The notes beneath the pieces were generated by a model. The model ran no database searches. It was not told the DNA's origin and worked only from the letters and a program-made list of their open reading frames with translations. A DNA stretch of 56,765 bases from WVZL01 sp041862375 (GTDB taxonomy: Bacteria; Acidobacteriota; Aminicenantia; Aminicenantales; Aminicenantaceae): NCBI GenBank assembly GCA_041862375.1, contig JBGVTE010000142.1, positions 1-56,765 of the forward strand. The letters are read 5' to 3'. Made by a program: the position numbers and the translations under genes. Below, piece by piece: positions 1 through 8,022 of this stretch. Position 1 is the first letter of the stretch. The number at the start of each line of letters is the position of its first letter.

Positions 1-406
1 GCTTGCTGGTGATAATGATGTACTTCATGCCAGCGTTTTTCGCAATCCTCACCCATTCTGCTGCGTCGAACTTCACTGGATTAAATTGGGGAGCAAATTT
101 CTCGTATTCATCAACAGGAATCTGGGCTGTTGTCAGGATCCATTCAGCATGATCCGTCTCGCCTTTCCACTCACCAGCAGGAATGGCGTACAATCCCCAG
201 TGGATGAACAGGCCAAAACTTGCTTCCCGCCACCAGGCCATACGCTCGTTTCTCTGTTCTTCTGTCTCTTTAATGAATTTTTTTCCAATTGCTTCTCTTT
301 TAGTCTCGCTCGTTTCCTCTTTTCTGCATGAGGATAACGAACCCATGATCAAGCAGAGAACTATAAAAAGACAAAAGAACATAAAAAGCCATTTTTTTTT
401 CAACAT
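1..406 (-). CDS. Alpha-L-fucosidase (GH29) lipoprotein, N-terminal part; gene runs off the window
   Basis: The reverse strand reads open from an ATG at 406-404 to the window edge, about 135 residues, with a GAAAGGA ribosome site 7 nt upstream. It starts with a positively charged, hydrophobic signal sequence ending in a lipobox (L-S-S-C, Cys27), so a lipoprotein is predicted. After a charged linker comes FGLFIHWGLYAIPAGEW, followed by an EWI...IPVDEYEKFAPQFNP block and a KNAGMKYIIITSK block. This order is characteristic of the N-terminal barrel of glycoside hydrolase family 29, exo-fucosidases that remove terminal L-fucose from glycans. The catalytic nucleophile and acid/base lie further on, outside the window, so activity cannot be judged. 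The family call is firm; substrate linkage is unknown. Confidence 0.85.
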   Translation of the reverse strand, partial: MLKKKWLFMFFCLFIVLCLIMGSLSSCRKEETSETKREAIGKKFIKETEEQRNERMAWWREASFGLFIHWGLYAIPAGEWKGETDHAEWILTTAQIPVDEYEKFAPQFNPVKFDAAEWVRIAKNAGMKYIIITSK

Positions 407-1054
407 GTCATTATCCTTTCAAGCGAATCAATCAGTCATAACTTTCATAATTATAAGTGATTCGTTAGATTTTAAGAAAAATCATAGTCTAATGTTATAC
501 ACTATGCAACTGCAGACCTTATCTGGTTGTCTATTTCTTTAAATTATCGAAGTTCATCGCAAAAATGATTGAAAAGTACTGAAGCTATGATATTTGTGCT
601 GAGCACCTAGAAAAGCATTCCCCCAAGAAATCTGGCTCCCTCTATATGAATTATTTCGAAACTTGAGGAAGAATTTTGAGTTAAATTATGTTGAATTGAA
701 GAGACTCATCATAAATCCAATTTATGCTGAAGTATAGCTTATCTCATTGAATTGTTAAGCCAAATTAATCCTGATCAATCTTATTTTTTTAGAGCAACGG
801 ACTTACAAACTGAGGGTCATAGGTTCGAACTCTAGGGATTTAAAGCTTCAGAATATCATAGCTGAAAAAGGAAGGAATGCCCTGATTTTCATTGACGCCA
901 AATCTTTCCTGTGCTATTATCAGCTATGCTGAAATTAAAGAAAACTGTCCGCTTGCAAGAACAGGAAGGAATCACAAGGGATTAGGGAAAATTTTAACAA
1001 GTTAAAGTTACATCCCTCCCCCTTATTAAAATTTCAATATTAAAGGAAGCTAGA
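407..1054. other. Intergenic stretch of about 650 bases between the fucosidase and RRM genes
   Basis: No convincing gene was found on either strand. It holds the fucosidase start signals at its left end, a degenerate tRNA-Val-like fragment at 791-838, and just after it a short open stretch (about 838-930, plus strand) that has no start and cannot be assigned. The ribosome site of the RRM gene is at 1042-1047. The remainder is AT-rich sequence in which I see nothing. Confidence 0.6.
791..838 (+). pseudogene. tRNA-Val(TAC)-like fragment, 5' third missing
   Basis: The stretch aligns block by block with a tRNA from the end of the D arm onward: AGAGC, a 5-nt arm, anticodon loop CTTACAA (anticodon TAC, valine), a 5-nt arm, variable loop GGGTC, then T arm with loop TTCGAAC. 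The anticodon stem keeps only 3 of 5 pairs and the T stem about 4 of 5 counting a wobble. The acceptor 5' strand and most of the D arm are replaced by a run of T. It therefore cannot fold as a working tRNA and is best read as a decayed or truncated copy. Such fragments are often left by integration at tRNA genes, but no integrase is near. Confidence 0.5.
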
Positions 1055-1339
1055 ATGAATATTTACGTAGGCAATTTGTCACAGGAGGCCACTGAAGAAG
1101 ATTTGCGAAAGGCTTTTGAAGCCTTCGGGCAGGTCACATCTGTCAAAACCATAACAGACAAGTACACTGGCGATTCGAGGGGATTCGGATTTGTGGAGAT
1201 GCCAAACAGTCGCGAAGCCCAGTCCGCGATCTCCGGGCTTGATGGAAAAGATCTGAAAGGGCGCGCTCTTAAGGTCAACGAGGCCCGCCCTCGTCGTGAC
1301 GACCCCCGAGGTGGATTTGGGGGGAGAAGACGCTTCTGA
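1055..1339 (+). CDS. Small RNA-binding protein with one RRM domain and a Gly/Arg tail
   Basis: The 94-residue protein is a single RNA recognition motif. RNP2 (IYVGNL, residues 3-8) and RNP1 (RGFGFVEM, residues 42-49) are both intact, including the aromatic residues that stack on RNA bases. The last 18 residues form a basic, Gly/Arg-rich tail. This is the architecture of the bacterial RRM proteins known from cyanobacteria and many Gram-negative phyla, where they are often cold-induced and bind single-stranded RNA. The ATG is preceded by AAAGGA with a 7-nt gap. The gene stands alone, with long untranslated stretches on both sides. Specific RNA targets cannot be inferred. The local GC content is visibly higher than in neighbouring genes, as is common for short basic RNA-binding proteins. 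Confidence 0.93.
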   Translation: MNIYVGNLSQEATEEDLRKAFEAFGQVTSVKTITDKYTGDSRGFGFVEMPNSREAQSAISGLDGKDLKGRALKVNEARPRRDDPRGGFGGRRRF

Positions 1340-1779
1340 TAAGCGGCACTCAGAGATTCAGGATCATAGTAAAATTCTGCATTAAATCATATTTGAGGGT
1401 TACTCGACTTGCCCATTTGCCTTTACAAATTCGTAAATACACCTATCATTCCAGTTAAAAGAAAGGAAAATTCTGCTTGAAAAATGCCTAATTTATCCTC
1501 GTGATTGTTTGCTAATACCAAGCTGTTTGACAATTGGCCCTCCATGATAGGCAGAGGTACCCTAAGTGGAATGTAAGAAGTTATGTTCAACTATTAAATT
1601 CAAAAAAAGAATAATGAATGAAAAAACGTGAGAGAAAAGAAAAAGAAGGAGTCAAGTACAAACTTAAACTCTAGAGTGTTCGCCTAAGATAAGGCGTAAT
1701 TGGTAGCACTTACAAAGTAAGAAAGAGGCGAGAGAAAGTGTGAACAAATTTTACAAAAAATAAGAACTATATAATAGAT
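1340..1779. other. Intergenic stretch of about 440 bases before rpoD
   Basis: No gene is apparent. At 1681-1696 there is a small hairpin (CGCCT, six bases, AGGCG), followed at 1694-1710 by a string resembling a tRNA D arm (GCGTAATTGGTAGCAC). Neither folds with flanking sequence into a full tRNA. A TATAAT hexamer sits at 1770-1775, only 4 nt before the rpoD ATG, too close to serve a normal leader transcript. No Shine-Dalgarno sequence precedes rpoD. Confidence 0.5.
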
Positions 1780-3378
1780 ATGGAAGAAGACAAAATTAAT
1801 CAATTCATTTCAAAAGGAAAGAAACAAGGAAATCTATTTTTTAATGAGGTAGAGAACTCTTTCTGGGATGATTTGAATACTGGAGAGAGTTTTGATGCTT
1901 TTCTAAGCTCTAAGCATCACCATGGGATAAAAATACTTAATAAACATAGAGAAATTCTTCCAAAAAAGGGAAAGAGTGGCTCTATTTCTTTCAAGAATCT
2001 GGAAAAAGTCACCGATCCTGTGAAGTGCTATTTTAAGGATATGGGCAATATTCCACTCTTAAATCGGGAAGAAGAGCTAGCTATTGCAAGGGAAATTGAA
2101 AGAGGCGAAAAGATTTATATCAAGGCTATTGCCAAAACACGATTTATTCTTAACAAAGTTCTTTCGCTAGAAGAGAAGATAAGAAAGAATCCGGAAATTA
2201 TTAGGGAAATTTTTGAATTCAGCAAGAATAATAACGCAGAGGGAAACCGTGAAGAAAAAATATTAGAGATTACAGAGAAAATCAAGAAGATCAGAGAGCT
2301 AAATTCCCATCTGGAGAGAATCCCTTCATGGAAAAAGTATGGTTTCGCCCAAAAGCGTCTCACAGTCAACATGATCCTTCTCATCAGAGGTCTTAATATC
2401 CGTAAGACATACATAGAAATGATTATTGAGGATCTCAAAGATAAACTTAATACTGTAAACAAAATAGAAGAAACAAAAAAAGAGCTGAGTAAATTACTTT
2501 CTAAAGCCGTAGCTAAGAAAGAAAAAGAGAAAATTAAGAAAATTCGAGAAATCAACAAACTTCTGAGGTTATTTCAGAAAGAGATCGGACTTGATTCCCA
2601 GGGTTTAAAGAGAACACTTTGTACCATCTCTGAAGGAAAGAAAATCAGCGATCAAGCGAAAAAAGAGCTTATTACAGCTAATTTGAGATTAGTGATTTCT
2701 ATTGCCAAGAAATACCTCAACTTCGGACTCCAATTTATTGATTTGATCCAGGAAGGAAACATGGGCTTAATGACAGCGGTGGATAAATTTGAATACAGAA
2801 GGGGATACAAATTTTCAACCTATGCGCATTGGTGGGTAAGACAGGGAATTACTCGTGCCATTGCTGACCAGTCAAGGACGATAAGAATTCCTGTTCATAT
2901 GTCTGAGGCAATAAACAAGTTAAATAAAGTTTCGAGAAACTTTGTCCAGGAGATAGGAAGAGAACCAACCTGTGAAGAAATTGCGAACAGGATGAATATG
3001 CCTATCTCTAAAGTAAGAAAAATCATGAAAATCTCCCAAGCACCTCTCTCTCTTGAAACACCTATTGGGGAAGAAGAAAATAGCCACCTTGGTGATTTTA
3101 TCGAAGATAAAGTCATTCCCTCTCCTCCCGATACAGTTATTCAAATTGATTTAAGAGAGAAAATTGAAGAAGCATTGAAAAACCACACCGAGAGAGAAGC
3201 GAAAGTTATAAAAATGAGATTCGGATTAGGAGATGGTAATGAACATACCTTGGAAGAAGTTGGTCAGCAATTCAAGGTTACACGGGAGAGAATCAGGCAA
3301 ATTGAGGAAAAGGCCTTGAGGAAATTAAGGCAATCAAGTTATAGTCGAAAACTAAAGTCTTTTATAAGTGACTATTGA
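1780..3378 (+). CDS. rpoD: Primary RNA polymerase sigma factor (group 1 sigma-70)
   Basis: The 532-residue protein has the layout of a housekeeping sigma factor. Region 1.2 is near residues 77-112 (DPVKCYFKDMGNIPLLNREE), followed by a roughly 180-residue charged non-conserved segment. Region 2 starts near residue 297, with core-binding QFIDLIQEGNMGLM and -10 recognition around WWVRQGITRAIADQ, in which the Gln and Thr that read the -10 element are both kept. Region 3 follows, then region 4 with the -35 helix-turn-helix (TLEEVGQQFKVTRERIRQIE). The N-terminal region 1.1 is short and weakly conserved. No Shine-Dalgarno site precedes the ATG. A second, much shorter sigma factor lies in the heat-shock operon at 5601-6449, so this one is taken as the primary factor. 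Confidence 0.95.
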   Translation: MEEDKINQFISKGKKQGNLFFNEVENSFWDDLNTGESFDAFLSSKHHHGIKILNKHREILPKKGKSGSISFKNLEKVTDPVKCYFKDMGNIPLLNREEELAIAREIERGEKIYIKAIAKTRFILNKVLSLEEKIRKNPEIIREIFEFSKNNNAEGNREEKILEITEKIKKIRELNSHLERIPSWKKYGFAQKRLTVNMILLIRGLNIRKTYIEMIIEDLKDKLNTVNKIEETKKELSKLLSKAVAKKEKEKIKKIREINKLLRLFQKEIGLDSQGLKRTLCTISEGKKISDQAKKELITANLRLVISIAKKYLNFGLQFIDLIQEGNMGLMTAVDKFEYRRGYKFSTYAHWWVRQGITRAIADQSRTIRIPVHMSEAINKLNKVSRNFVQEIGREPTCEEIANRMNMPISKVRKIMKISQAPLSLETPIGEEENSHLGDFIEDKVIPSPPDTVIQIDLREKIEEALKNHTEREAKVIKMRFGLGDGNEHTLEEVGQQFKVTRERIRQIEEKALRKLRQSSYSRKLKSFISDY

Positions 3379-3410
3379 AAATAAGTACTTTACATCCTCC
3401 ATTTTTCAGA

Positions 3411-3432
3411 GAATCCGAAGGTCAGGGGTTCA
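3411..3432 (+). pseudogene. tRNA-like fragment (anticodon stem 3' side to T loop)
   Basis: Just after rpoD, a string of about 22 bases matches the middle of many bacterial tRNAs: AATCCGA (3' side of the anticodon arm), AGGTC (variable loop), AGGGG and TTCAA (T arm). The sequence after it does not supply the pairing CCCCT strand or an acceptor stem, and no anticodon loop can be fitted upstream. It is either a fragment of a lost tRNA gene or chance similarity. The variable-loop plus T-arm string makes a fragment more likely. Confidence 0.3.
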
Positions 3433-3532
3433 AAAGACGCAGATGCGAATTCACTGTCCTAGGGGAAGATGAGTGAGGAGAAATAAATTCTTAAAGGTGA
3501 AAAAAACAACTTAGGGATTAAGGGAGGTTATA

Positions 3533-3769
3533 GTGAAAGAAATCGTTGAATTGATTGCCAAATCATTAGTGGACAATCCGGACAAGGTTAAGGTTTCCCA
3601 ATTAGACGGGCAACAGAGCTCGATTATTGAATTAAAGGTTGCTACGGAAGATGTGGGTAAGATTATTGGAAAACAGGGAAGAAATGTTCAGGCTATCAGA
3701 GTTATTCTCGGTGCTGCTGGAATGAAGCTGAAAAAGAGATTTAATCTCGAGTTAATCGAAAAAGAGTAA
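3533..3769 (+). CDS. khpA: KH-domain RNA-binding protein KhpA
   Basis: This 78-residue protein is a single type II KH domain. The GxxG loop that contacts RNA is intact in VGKIIGKQGRNVQAIR (about residues 41-56), flanked by the expected beta and alpha segments. Length and sequence fit KhpA, a small RNA chaperone that in Firmicutes works with the Jag/KhpB protein in cell division and post-transcriptional control. The start is a GTG, supported by a strong AGGGAGGT site at 3521-3528. In many bacteria khpA sits between rpsP and rimM; here it is alone downstream of rpoD, with no rpsP or trmD in the window, so an operon role cannot be read from context. Confidence 0.92.
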   Translation: MKEIVELIAKSLVDNPDKVKVSQLDGQQSSIIELKVATEDVGKIIGKQGRNVQAIRVILGAAGMKLKKRFNLELIEKE

Positions 3770-4707
3770 TTGAATAAGCATAGAAAGACAATTCTCTATT
3801 GGCGCTTATGTTCCCATTATTTTTCGAAAATGAAAGCCATAAATTGCAAGTGTAATTGCTAACCTGAAGAAGCGGGGACGTCTAACTAAAGTCCAGGAAA
3901 TAAGTTTCCAGTAATGAAATCTTTCTTTTCCTTTTATTCCCAAAAACCAGATAGATTTAAAGAAGGCTCTAAGGTTATGAAAATTGAAATGGATTTCAGA
4001 GCATGCTTAAAACTCCAAAAAGTGTCTGGATATTTCGGGTAAACCAAAAGCACTTTCATATCTAAACTCCTAAGTCATTCTTTCTACGAGTCGCTGTGTA
4101 AGAATCTCCGTCTGTGACATTGGCTTTTCAGTTGGATTATCATTATATGGGAAACCAAGTTAATTAGAATACATGATTGCTCCACAAATGCCAAATATTT
4201 GTTCAAGCATCTTCTTAAAATTACTCAAATTTTTCACAAATACTGTGAATAAATTTTTTCTATCCCTCCATTTCACTTAATATTGTCAAAGGCAACAATC
4301 ATCCCTCTCACCTACCTTTTTTAAAAAAATTATCTTCAGTAATACCCTAATTCAAGAAAGGAAACCTGTGCAATTTAAAGCTTCATTGGAAATATGTTTG
4401 AAGTTGAAGAAGTTTCTTAAAAAAGACAGCTGTGGCAAATTTAATGCTCAAATTCAATATAATTTTTATATTCATTTAAAAAGTGTTCAATAATTTCCTC
4501 TTTTTTAATATCAGCGATATCATAGTCCTGAATACCTGGCCTTAAAGACCCCTCAGCTCTTAATCTCTTACTCCTTGCCTACTCTGTATAATGAGTAGAG
4601 AGCGGACTTCTCATCCCTGTGTCAGTGGTATGTCAGAAATTGCTTAATCTTGCTTAACTATGGATAAGGTTGATTAAATTGAAGGCTTTGATTTTCCCCT
4701 GAAAATC
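3770..4707. other. Gene-poor stretch of about 940 bases with decayed coding traces
   Basis: No intact gene is present. Two short open stretches on the minus strand read like eroded protein sequence: about 4065-4260 (ending LVERMT, interrupted by one stop) and about 4441-4620 (ending NYIEFEH, interrupted by one TAG). A short open stretch on the plus strand at about 3850-3912 ends with a stop. None can be assigned to a family by eye. The stretch separates the plus-strand rpoD/khpA block from the long minus-strand block and looks like old, degraded sequence. Confidence 0.45.
4441..4620 (-). pseudogene. Possible 3' remnant of a decayed gene, family unknown
   Basis: On the minus strand an open stretch of 45 codons ends in a TAA at 4443-4441, with a protein-like, charge-balanced sequence that includes RPGIQDYDIADIKKEE and NYIEFEH at the end. 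It is preceded in frame by a TAG and then further protein-like residues (MRSPLSTHYTE). There is no start codon or ribosome site. The composition looks like a real C-terminus rather than random AT-rich translation, but I do not recognise the family, and chance cannot be excluded over this length. Confidence 0.25.
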
Positions 4708-4783
4708 TGGCTCCTCGGGCAGGACTCGAACCTACAACCTAGTGGTTAACAGCCACCCGCTCTGCCAATTGAGCTACCGAGGA
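4708..4783 (-). tRNA. tRNA-Asn(GTT)
   Basis: The minus strand folds into a complete cloverleaf: a perfect 7-bp acceptor (TCCTCGG with CCGAGGA), D arm with GAGC pairing GCTC around AATTGGCA, anticodon arm GGTGG/CCACT around loop CTGTTAA (anticodon GTT, asparagine), variable loop AGGTT, and T arm around TTCGAGT. The discriminator base is G and the CCA end is encoded (4710-4708). All invariant bases I checked are present. It stands alone between a gene-poor stretch and the heat-shock operon. Confidence 0.97.
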
Positions 4784-4857
4784 GCAGGGAAATTAATGTA
4801 TCACGATTCTTAAATAATATCAACGAGATGTAATGGGAAAGGATTTTTAGAGAAAAC

Positions 4858-5601
4858 CTAAAAGCGATAACTTGCTTGTTTGGCAATCTTTCGGTAATCG
4901 TCCCCCCATATATTAACTATCTTACACATTTCATACAGCCTTGACCTCAGGCGGACTCCGATTCTATCAACAAGCGAGTCATCTCCTTTCTTAAAATAAG
5001 AATTCCGCGTATCTTCTTCTTCCTCAGTATCAAGGTAATTTGAGGTAAAAACCGTTAATCTCTTGTGATTATACCGCTGGTTAATGATGTAGAAGATCGT
5101 CTCCTCAATCCAGGCTGATGTCCTCTTGGCACCCAATTCATCCAGTACCAAAAGGTCACTCTTGAATACTGGAGCTAATACTTCAGATTCAGAAAACAGA
5201 GAATCAGGAGTGTAAGTATTCTGAATATCCTTGATGAGACCTCTGAAGTCATAGAAATAACAGGGGACACTTTTCTTCTCGATTAATTCACGACATATGG
5301 CAACAGCCAGATGTGTCTTACCTACTCCACAAGGTCCTATGAAAAGAAGGCCAACTTCTTGGACAGGATAATTCTTAACAAACTGTTTGGATATTTTCAA
5401 AGCATCTCGATGGGATGGATTGTGAATTTCAAAACTACTAAAAGTACAATCTTTGTATCTTCTTGGTATATTGGCCCGTTCAAGGAGAACTTCGGCTCGC
5501 TGTTCGTAATAACATTTGCACCGTTTAGCCATAGTTCTCAGCCCAGACTCTTCCAAAACCCATCCTGTACCCTGACACTTAGAACAAACTTTTGCTGCCA
5601 T
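4858..5601 (-). CDS. DnaC/IstB-like AAA+ ATPase (helicase-loader type)
   Basis: The 247-residue protein has an N-terminal Cys-rich segment (Cys6, Cys9, Cys28, Cys30) that probably binds zinc. An AAA+ core follows, with Walker A GPCGVGKT (residues 89-96), Walker B LLVLDELGA (150-158) and a sensor-like TSN near VFTSNYLD. This matches the DnaC/DnaI group, which load the replicative helicase, and the related IstB proteins of IS21 elements. No transposase is adjacent, so a cellular role is more likely. It is the last gene of the heat-shock operon: its ATG shares the A of the upstream sigma factor's TGA (TGATG), implying translational coupling. A helicase-loader-like gene under heat-shock control is unusual. 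The exact function is inferred from the fold only. Confidence 0.85.
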   Translation of the reverse strand: MAAKVCSKCQGTGWVLEESGLRTMAKRCKCYYEQRAEVLLERANIPRRYKDCTFSSFEIHNPSHRDALKISKQFVKNYPVQEVGLLFIGPCGVGKTHLAVAICRELIEKKSVPCYFYDFRGLIKDIQNTYTPDSLFSESEVLAPVFKSDLLVLDELGAKRTSAWIEETIFYIINQRYNHKRLTVFTSNYLDTEEEEDTRNSYFKKGDDSLVDRIGVRLRSRLYEMCKIVNIWGDDYRKIAKQASYRF

Positions 5602-6449
5602 CAGTTTAAATATCCTCTCAGCTTTTGAAGCTTATGGGACCGAGCTAGCTTTCTCATAGCTTTTTGCTCGACCTGCCTAATTCTTTCCCGGGATAAATTG
5701 AGCATATCTCCTATTTCCTGAAGTGTCCGAGGTTGATTATCATTGAGACCAAATCTTAATTTCAAAACAAGAGCTTCTTTTTCACTTAATTCTCCCAACA
5801 TCTCTCTGATTTGCTCCTGGATAGAGGATTTAATTATTTCGTATTCAACTGAAGGAGAAATTGTATCTTCTATTTTTTCTCCGACTTCCAACTCATCATC
5901 ATGGAATTTATCGCTCAATGAAATTTTTTCCTTCTCTAAGGCAAGCAAATCCTCAACATCTTCGTATGTTATACCCATAATCTTGGCAATTTCTTCTCTC
6001 GTTGGTTCTCTACCGAGCTCTACTTTGAGCTTAGAAGTTTTTCTCTTCATCAGGGAGATCTGATCTGACAGTTTTTGAGGGATATTGTAAATCCGGGAAT
6101 AACTGGTGAGTGCGTGAATAATAGCCTGTCGAATCCACCAGACAGCATACGAGATGAACTTGACATTACGGTAAGGATCAAACCGCTTTGCTGCTTCGAT
6201 AAGACCTAAGTTTCCTTCATTAATAAGATCAAGCAAGCTCAAGCCCATGCCTTTATATTTTTTTGCATATGAAACAACAAACCTGAGGTTTGCTTCGATT
6301 AGCTTCTTCAACGCATCCTTATCGCCTTTAAGTTTGAGCTCTCCGAGTCTCTTTTCCTCTTCTTCACTCAGAGGCTTGAATTTGGCTATCTGATTCAGGT
6401 AGAATCTCAGATTCTTTGAAGCAAGATAATCATCATAATATTTTGTCAT
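5601..6449 (-). CDS. Second sigma-70 family factor, short form without region 1.1
   Basis: The 282-residue protein contains regions 1.2, 2, 3 and 4 of sigma-70 but lacks region 1.1 and the long non-conserved segment. Region 2 runs from about residue 48 (IEANLRFVVSYAKKY) through SLLDLINEGNLGLIEAAKRF to WWIRQAI. Region 4 ends with TLQEIGDMLNLSRERIRQVE. At the -10 recognition helix the Gln (Q108) is kept but the Thr used by E. coli RpoD at position 440 is Ile111. That pattern and the length resemble the short housekeeping sigma of Bacteroidetes, so promoter preference may differ from that of the 532-residue RpoD. It starts 5 nt after hspR and overlaps the DnaC-like gene by one base, so it should be expressed with the chaperones. 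Its regulon is unknown. Confidence 0.92.
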   Translation of the reverse strand: MTKYYDDYLASKNLRFYLNQIAKFKPLSEEEEKRLGELKLKGDKDALKKLIEANLRFVVSYAKKYKGMGLSLLDLINEGNLGLIEAAKRFDPYRNVKFISYAVWWIRQAIIHALTSYSRIYNIPQKLSDQISLMKRKTSKLKVELGREPTREEIAKIMGITYEDVEDLLALEKEKISLSDKFHDDELEVGEKIEDTISPSVEYEIIKSSIQEQIREMLGELSEKEALVLKLRFGLNDNQPRTLQEIGDMLNLSRERIRQVEQKAMRKLARSHKLQKLRGYLN

Positions 6450-6454
6450 TTATC

Positions 6455-6850
6455 TTATTCTACCTTTTCAATTTTTATTATTTTTGCCGGTCTTAGTCTG
6501 ATTAAGCTACTCTTTCTCATTTCAAATTCTTCTTCTCGTCCCTCAAAAAATTCTTTTTTTACATATTCCAAAAATCCATTTACTTCTTTTTCAATTTGTT
6601 CAATTTTATTTCTCATGTTCAGGATAATTTCTATCCCTGCCAGATTAACTCCTAAATCCCTCGACAAGTTCAGGATTATTTCGAGCTGTTTTAAATCTTC
6701 TTCTGAGTAAAGACGAGTATTTTTTTCGCTTCGTGATGGTTTTAGCAAACCCTCCCTTTCGTACAGTCTCAGAGTCTGCGGATGGATATCATACAGCCGC
6801 GAGACACTGCTTATATGATAATACCTTTTTCGTTCTTCTTTTTTATCCAT
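6455..6850 (-). CDS. hspR: MerR-family heat-shock repressor HspR
   Basis: The 131-residue protein begins with a winged-helix MerR DNA-binding domain (residues 11-60: YHISSVSRLYDIHPQTLRLY, EREGLLKPSRS, TRLYSEEDL). It continues with the MNLAG-like helix typical of HspR (GVNLAGIEIILNMRNKIEQ) and a helical tail. HspR represses dnaK operons by binding the inverted repeat HAIR and uses DnaK as co-repressor, so free DnaK shuts the operon and stress opens it. The position 1 nt after dnaJ, in the dnaK operon, is the classical setting. A HAIR-like site overlaps the dnaK promoter at 9992-10012, supporting autoregulation. Assignment to HspR rather than another MerR protein rests on both sequence and context. 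Confidence 0.9.
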   Translation of the reverse strand: MDKKEERKRYYHISSVSRLYDIHPQTLRLYEREGLLKPSRSEKNTRLYSEEDLKQLEIILNLSRDLGVNLAGIEIILNMRNKIEQIEKEVNGFLEYVKKEFFEGREEEFEMRKSSLIRLRPAKIIKIEKVE

Positions 6851-6851
6851 T

Positions 6852-7955
6852 TTAATGTACTCTCATTTTATCCCGGGGTTTTTGGGGTGAAATTTTCTCC
6901 AGCTCTCTCATTAATTCTCTAATCCTTTCATCATTAAAAGGAGGAGGAACGATGGAAACCTCTACAAATTGACTGCCCCGAACTCTCTTGCCGGGAATGG
7001 GAGCGCCTTTATCTTTCAACCTGAATTTTTGTCCGCTTTTTGTTCCAGGGGGAATCCTGATCATAGTCAGGTCGTAAAGTGTGGGAACTTCAATTTTTGC
7101 TCCCAAAGTGGCCTCCGGTACTGTTATGGGTAATTTCAAGTAAATATTTGAGCCTTCTCGCTTGAAGAGATTATGGGGAGTAACCTCAATTATGATGAAC
7201 AAATCTCCTGGTGGAGCTCCTCTTTTGCCTCCATTTCCTTTTCCTTGAATTCTCACTTTTGAGCCAGTGTCAACTCCTCCAGGAATCCTGACATTAATTA
7301 ATTCATTCTTTAAGACAAGCCCCTGGCCTCGACATGTTTGACATTCTTCTCCTGGTGTTTGGCCACTGCCTCCACAGGCAGAACAAGGAGTTGAAAACCT
7401 CATAAAACCTCTCTGAATAGCCTGCTGACCGCTCCCTCCACACACAGGACATGTACGTTGTCCGCTTCCTTGAGTGTATCGATGGCCGTTGCATGTTGAG
7501 CATGTTACCATTCGTGTTAACTTAATCCGCGTCTGCAAACCATGGATTGCATCTTCAAAGCCCATTTTCATGGTATAGTGGAGATCCTCACCCTTCTCCG
7601 GCCTCGCCTGAGCTGCCTGGGCACTTCTTCCAAAAATGCCGTTAAAGATATCTCTAAAAGCAGAAGAACCAAAATCAGAGAAATCAAAGCCATCAAATCC
7701 TGAAGCGTACGTTCTGTATTGAGCACCTCCTGGAGAATCTCCCACAAAGCCAAATTGATCGTATTGACTCTTTTTCTTGGGATCGCTTAAAACAGAATAA
7801 GCTTCTTGTATTTCCTTGAATTTTGCTTCTGACTCTTTATTCCCGGGATTGAGATCAGGATGGTATTTTCGTGCTAGCTTTCTGTAAGCCTTTTTAATAT
7901 CGGCTGGGGAAGCTTTTCTGTCTACCCCAAGAATTTTATAATAGTCCTTATCCAT
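6852..7955 (-). CDS. dnaJ: Chaperone DnaJ (type I Hsp40)
   Basis: The 367-residue protein has all parts of a full DnaJ. The J domain spans residues 4-66, with the HPD tripeptide (32-34) that stimulates DnaK ATPase. A Gly/Phe-rich linker with FDGFDFSDFG follows. The zinc domain has four CxxC pairs (Cys152/155, 169/172, 191/194, 205/208), and two beta-rich substrate domains and a C-terminal dimer segment complete it. The first zinc repeat is CSTCNGH instead of the usual CxxCxGxG, a mild deviation. It delivers substrates to DnaK. The gene lies 67 bp after dnaK and one base before hspR. No grpE is present between or near them, although grpE usually accompanies this pair. Confidence 0.97.
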   Translation of the reverse strand: MDKDYYKILGVDRKASPADIKKAYRKLARKYHPDLNPGNKESEAKFKEIQEAYSVLSDPKKKSQYDQFGFVGDSPGGAQYRTYASGFDGFDFSDFGSSAFRDIFNGIFGRSAQAAQARPEKGEDLHYTMKMGFEDAIHGLQTRIKLTRMVTCSTCNGHRYTQGSGQRTCPVCGGSGQQAIQRGFMRFSTPCSACGGSGQTPGEECQTCRGQGLVLKNELINVRIPGGVDTGSKVRIQGKGNGGKRGAPPGDLFIIIEVTPHNLFKREGSNIYLKLPITVPEATLGAKIEVPTLYDLTMIRIPPGTKSGQKFRLKDKGAPIPGKRVRGSQFVEVSIVPPPFNDERIRELMRELEKISPQKPRDKMRVH

Positions 7956-8022
7956 TCCTCATCTCTTTACTCTGTTGGAGCTAAGGAATTATGCTGCTTT
8001 GAAGAAAAGAATTCAATAAAGA

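Noticed and set aside
1681..1730. A D-arm-like string with a small hairpin, suggesting another tRNA
   Set aside because: Only the D-loop string resembles a tRNA; no anticodon, T arm or acceptor can be paired, so it is mentioned only as a possible scrap.
1770..1775. TATAAT just before rpoD as its promoter
   Set aside because: It is 4 bases from the ATG and has no -35 box at the right distance; it would give a leaderless transcript starting at or after the ATG.
4858..5601. IstB of an IS21 element
   Set aside because: No IstA transposase or terminal repeats; the gene is coupled to the sigma factor in the heat-shock operon.
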